From Marinilongibacter aquaticus (GTDB lineage Bacteria; Bacteroidota; Bacteroidia; Cytophagales; Spirosomataceae), in NCBI RefSeq assembly GCF_020149935.1, contig NZ_CP083757.1, positions 4,055,501 to 4,119,500 of the forward strand: DNA of 64,000 nucleotides, given 5' to 3'. The notes under the pieces are model-generated. The model was not told the origin of the DNA. It saw nothing but the letters and a program-made list of their open reading frames with translations, and searched no databases. Positions 61,024 to 64,000 of this stretch are shown piece after piece. Made by a program: the position numbers and the translations under genes. Numbering within the stretch: the stretch's first letter is position 1; each line of letters starts with the position of its first letter.

Positions 61024-63456
61024 ATGAGCAAATACTTCAATATCCTATTCCTGTTGCTTTTGAGCCTGCAAACCTTTGGCCAAATTACAGGTCGCATTGT
61101 GGATTTCGACAAAGAACCCGTTCCTTTTGCTTCGGCGGTTTTATATCAATTGCCCGATACTGTTTTTGTATCCGGAACGACCAGTGCAGAAAACGGCTCT
61201 TTCAAATGGTCCGAAATTTCTGTTGGAAATTATTTCCTCCGAATAAGCAGTATAGGCTATCGAGATCGGGCATTTTCGCTTCAATTTTTGCCCGACAGCC
61301 TTTTGGATTTGGGTGAAATTCAATTGCAAAATGAAAATAAGATACTGGACGAGGTGCGTGTTTCCGCACGTCGTGATATCGTCGAACAAACACCATTTGG
61401 CAAGGTCATTAATGTACAAAACAGCCTGATTACCAAAGGGAGCAATGCCCTGCAGGTGTTGGAGCGTCTGCCGGGTTTGAGCACCGACCGAAGGAATGGG
61501 CAGTTCAGTTTGAATGGGCAATCGGGTGTGGCTGTGATGATCAACGGGCGTAAAGTACTGATGAGCCAAACCGAGTTGATGGCCTTGCTTGAAAGCACCT
61601 TGGCCGACAACATCCAAAAAGTGGAGCTGATTACTTCGCCTTCTGCCAAATACGACGCTGAAGGCGGAGCGGGAATCATCAATATTGTAATGCATGAAGC
61701 GAGCCAAGAAAAGAGCAGACTGGAATGGACAGCCATGGCTGGGCACGGCTATGGCGAAAAGGCAGCATTGGCATTGAATTATCAGAAAGTTGGGCAGAAA
61801 ATGAGTTTGACCAGCAGTTATAGCTATTTGCGAGATACACGGCGATCGGGTTTTGAGGGTTTGGGTACTTCGCAGAAACCGATGGTTTTGGGAGGGAAAA
61901 GCAGTGCCGATTTCTCGACTTATGCGAAGGAAAGACAAAATGGACACACACTAAACCTTACAGCCGAATATAAACCCAAACCCGAATTCAGGTTGGGTAC
62001 CGATTGGATGCTTTCCTATGCACAAAACAAGACTTTATCGCACAACAATGTGGCCTGGGATACAGAGGCTTTTGGTTATTTGTCGCTGAAAGGCCTATCC
62101 AATGGGCACAGCACACGAACGAATCTAATCGGCTCTGTTTTCATGGATAAAACATGGAAGAAAAGCCAGCGACTGGGCATGAGCTTAAGCCTGATCAATT
62201 ATTCGAGCAACAGCCCAACCACGATCGATTCGAAATACTACGACCGCAACGGAGAGCCCGCAGTTTCGCCTTCGGATATTTACACGAGTGGCAATCGTGG
62301 AGAAAGCTTGTCGAATATTCGCGTGGCCGTGGGTAAATTGGATTATGAACAGGCTTTCGGTGAGGCTGTAAAAGCAGAGTTTGGAGGCAAGTTGAGTTTG
62401 TCGGACAATGAAAACGACAGCAGTATTGAAAGTTTGCTCAACGGTGTTTGGCAGAAAGACGCCCGTTCGCAGAGTTTGATTTTTGGAAAAGAAAAGGTGC
62501 TGGCCGCGTATTCGCAATTTCAATTTCAAATGAGTGAAAAAGCATCTTTGCATACGGGTTTACGTTATGAATATTGGCAAAGGGAAATCAACACCGAAAA
62601 ACAGCCGTTTCGTATTGCGGGCTTTTTCCCCTCGCTTTTGTACAGCCGATCGGTCAAAGAGGGCGTCACTTTGCAAATGGGGTACAATCGACGCATAAGC
62701 CGACCGCAATACTCCGATTTGGTGTCCAATTTGTTTTACAACGACCCCACGTTTGTTTTTTCGGGAAATCCCAGCCTGAAACCTGCCATAAACAATCAGC
62801 TGAAAATAGAATTGAATACGCCCTATATCAACAGCAGTCTTGCTTTTCAGCACGAGCTTCACCCTATTCTGAGACACCAAATCACCACCAATGCCGAACA
62901 GAATATTGGTATTTCTTCACCGCAAAACTTGGATTATCTGAAAAGTCTCACGTTTTTTTTACATGCACCGCTTCGTCTTGCAAAATGGTGGGATCTTGCC
63001 ATCAGCAGCACCACTTCGCTCCGAAAGTACCGCGTGTCGTACACGCCGTCTCCAGCAACGAAATCGTACTTGTTTCAGGGCTTTAATTTTGTGTCCAGTT
63101 TCAAATTGCCCTATGCCATGGAATTGGAGCTCTCGGGTTGGCGAAATCTGCCCGCTTACGATGGAAGCAACAGTGTGAGGGGGTTCGGTATGGTGAATTT
63201 GGCCTTGGCCAAAACGCTAAGGGATAAAAAAGGGAGTTTCAGGCTTGTGCTGCCCGACTTGTTGCAAAGCATGAAAGTGCATACGCACATAAGCGGCATG
63301 ACACCCATTGTGTTCAACATCAACACCGTTTCCGATTGGCGAGACGAAACCGCATTGTATCGCGTGATTCGCATTTCATTTTCGAGAAGTTTCGGCGACG
63401 ATGTGCTTTCGCCCAAGAGAAACCGCGAAGAAGAACTGAAAAGGCTGGGACAGTAA
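61024..63456 (+). CDS. Outer-membrane beta-barrel protein (TonB-receptor-like, OMP_b-brl family)
   Basis: 810 residues: signal peptide (1-20, FGQ), carboxypeptidase-regulatory-like domain (21-105), plug-like region (RRDIVEQTPFGKVINVQNSL, LQVLERLPGLSTDRRNGQFS, AKYDAEGGAGIINIVM) and barrel with the C-terminal RVIRISFSRSFGDDVLSPKR tail. Same family as 9729-12185. Divergent from the LytTR/LytS pair (190 bases), a common arrangement for a regulated target. Substrate unknown. Confidence 0.87.
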   Translation: MSKYFNILFLLLLSLQTFGQITGRIVDFDKEPVPFASAVLYQLPDTVFVSGTTSAENGSFKWSEISVGNYFLRISSIGYRDRAFSLQFLPDSLLDLGEIQLQNENKILDEVRVSARRDIVEQTPFGKVINVQNSLITKGSNALQVLERLPGLSTDRRNGQFSLNGQSGVAVMINGRKVLMSQTELMALLESTLADNIQKVELITSPSAKYDAEGGAGIINIVMHEASQEKSRLEWTAMAGHGYGEKAALALNYQKVGQKMSLTSSYSYLRDTRRSGFEGLGTSQKPMVLGGKSSADFSTYAKERQNGHTLNLTAEYKPKPEFRLGTDWMLSYAQNKTLSHNNVAWDTEAFGYLSLKGLSNGHSTRTNLIGSVFMDKTWKKSQRLGMSLSLINYSSNSPTTIDSKYYDRNGEPAVSPSDIYTSGNRGESLSNIRVAVGKLDYEQAFGEAVKAEFGGKLSLSDNENDSSIESLLNGVWQKDARSQSLIFGKEKVLAAYSQFQFQMSEKASLHTGLRYEYWQREINTEKQPFRIAGFFPSLLYSRSVKEGVTLQMGYNRRISRPQYSDLVSNLFYNDPTFVFSGNPSLKPAINNQLKIELNTPYINSSLAFQHELHPILRHQITTNAEQNIGISSPQNLDYLKSLTFFLHAPLRLAKWWDLAISSTTSLRKYRVSYTPSPATKSYLFQGFNFVSSFKLPYAMELELSGWRNLPAYDGSNSVRGFGMVNLALAKTLRDKKGSFRLVLPDLLQSMKVHTHISGMTPIVFNINTVSDWRDETALYRVIRISFSRSFGDDVLSPKRNREEELKRLGQ

Positions 63457-63598
63457 TTGGCGTGTTCGGGAAATGAAGAGAATCCGATAAATATTTTATA
63501 TGTTCGTCAATTGTTCTGCCATCTGCCGGTTTTGGTGTCAAAGTTTGGGCAGTTAAAAAAATAAAGGGAGGATATTTTGGTATACCTTGCCCAATACT

Positions 63599-64000
63599 AT
63601 GAAACAAAATTTGATAGGCTTGCTTGCCTTACTCTGGATACCCCTTGCACAGGGCTTTGCACAAGAGAAAATACCTACCATATCTGGGGAAGTTGAGATT
63701 TCGGTTATCAATGGAACGTTTGAATGCGATTTGACTTGGACCGACATTCCGCGAATCAAAGATTATTTTATTCGTTTGAATTCGGGGATGAATATACTGC
63801 ATATGCGAAGTAAAAAGCCAAACGATTTTTTGGTCAACTATTCCAAGTCTTTTGCAGATAGCCTATCTACAGGAGAAAGCAACGCGTATTATTTCAAAGA
63901 CAGTACGGGAAAAGGCAAATTCCTTCCCGAGTCAATTCAGTTTAAGTATGTAGGCAAATACCCTGTTGCCAGCGATACCCTTGAAAACTATAGCCGAAAA
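63599..64000 (+). CDS. Secreted protein, possibly M1-peptidase-like (partial)
   Basis: Starts at ATG 63599; 134 codons are visible and the frame runs off the window. Signal peptide MKQNLIGLLALLWIPLAQGF cut after FAQ. The visible beta-rich part (VEISVINGTFECDLTW, FIRLNSGMNILHM, IQFKYVGKYPVASD) resembles the N-terminal beta domain of M1 aminopeptidase-like proteins, but the catalytic part is outside the window. Provisional. Confidence 0.65.
   Translation, partial: MKQNLIGLLALLWIPLAQGFAQEKIPTISGEVEISVINGTFECDLTWTDIPRIKDYFIRLNSGMNILHMRSKKPNDFLVNYSKSFADSLSTGESNAYYFKDSTGKGKFLPESIQFKYVGKYPVASDTLENYSRK

Overview
The window comes from a member of the Bacteroidota, most likely a Cytophagales-type genome. 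The evidence is direct: SusC/SusD pairs, a FecR/ECF-sigma pair feeding an STN-domain SusC, several TonB-dependent outer-membrane barrels, many lipoproteins, weak Shine-Dalgarno signals, and promoters of the Bacteroidota form TTTG-N19-21-TAnnTTTG. No phage genome, plasmid replication gene, rRNA or CRISPR array was seen.

Layout. 1-650: end of a DUF349 gene, then a tRNA-Thr with its own promoter and terminator. 1.1-7 kb: an AT-rich accessory island holding a lipoprotein gene, a broken tyrosine-recombinase gene and three promoterless-looking genes in one orientation, separated by long imperfect hairpins that resemble integron attC sites; a 41-bp direct repeat lies at both ends. 7.1-9.5 kb: HxlR regulator, divergent DoxX-like gene, metallo-beta-lactamase-fold protein. 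9.65-23.84 kb: a self-contained cluster bracketed by a 40-bp direct repeat. 24-38 kb: two divergent, paralogous SusC/SusD loci, one controlled by FecR/sigma, the other followed by a glycerophosphodiesterase and a hydrolase. 38-42 kb: a surface fibre-like protein, small membrane proteins, a second ECF sigma factor and a TRIC channel. 42-50 kb: dioxygenase, NHL propeller, AraC regulator and a XusABC-like siderophore uptake set. 50-54 kb: four-gene sugar/polyol dehydrogenation operon. 54-56 kb: a fluoride riboswitch, a CLC-type antiporter and DUF190. 56-64 kb: membrane LuxR regulator, S74 fibre protein, LytTR two-component pair, OMP beta-barrel, and the start of a secreted protein.

The most interesting region is 9.65-23.84 kb. 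Read from its promoter on the minus strand it encodes a 34-residue peptide ending in a Cys/His-rich segment (missed by a length-limited gene search), a strong hairpin, a small WHxF/HH-motif protein, a beta-sandwich protein whose C-terminus looks like a PqqD-type RiPP recognition element, a TonB-dependent receptor, a DUF4374-like propeller lipoprotein, an ABC ATPase with two ABC-2 permeases, and a MATE exporter. A SAM methyltransferase and a second outer-membrane barrel complete it. Two promoters, one in front of the peptide and one in front of the barrel, are each covered by two copies of the same perfect palindrome, placed over the -33 and -7 boxes. Peptide + modifying proteins + exporters + TonB re-uptake is the logic of a metallophore such as methanobactin, but with none of the methanobactin enzymes. 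I infer a RiPP-like metallophore (or related peptide) system that I do not recognise as described; the function is inference, the sequence elements are seen.

A second secure find is a fluoride riboswitch in front of a CLC/DUF190 operon, with a visible alternative pairing that would hide the start region of the CLC gene.
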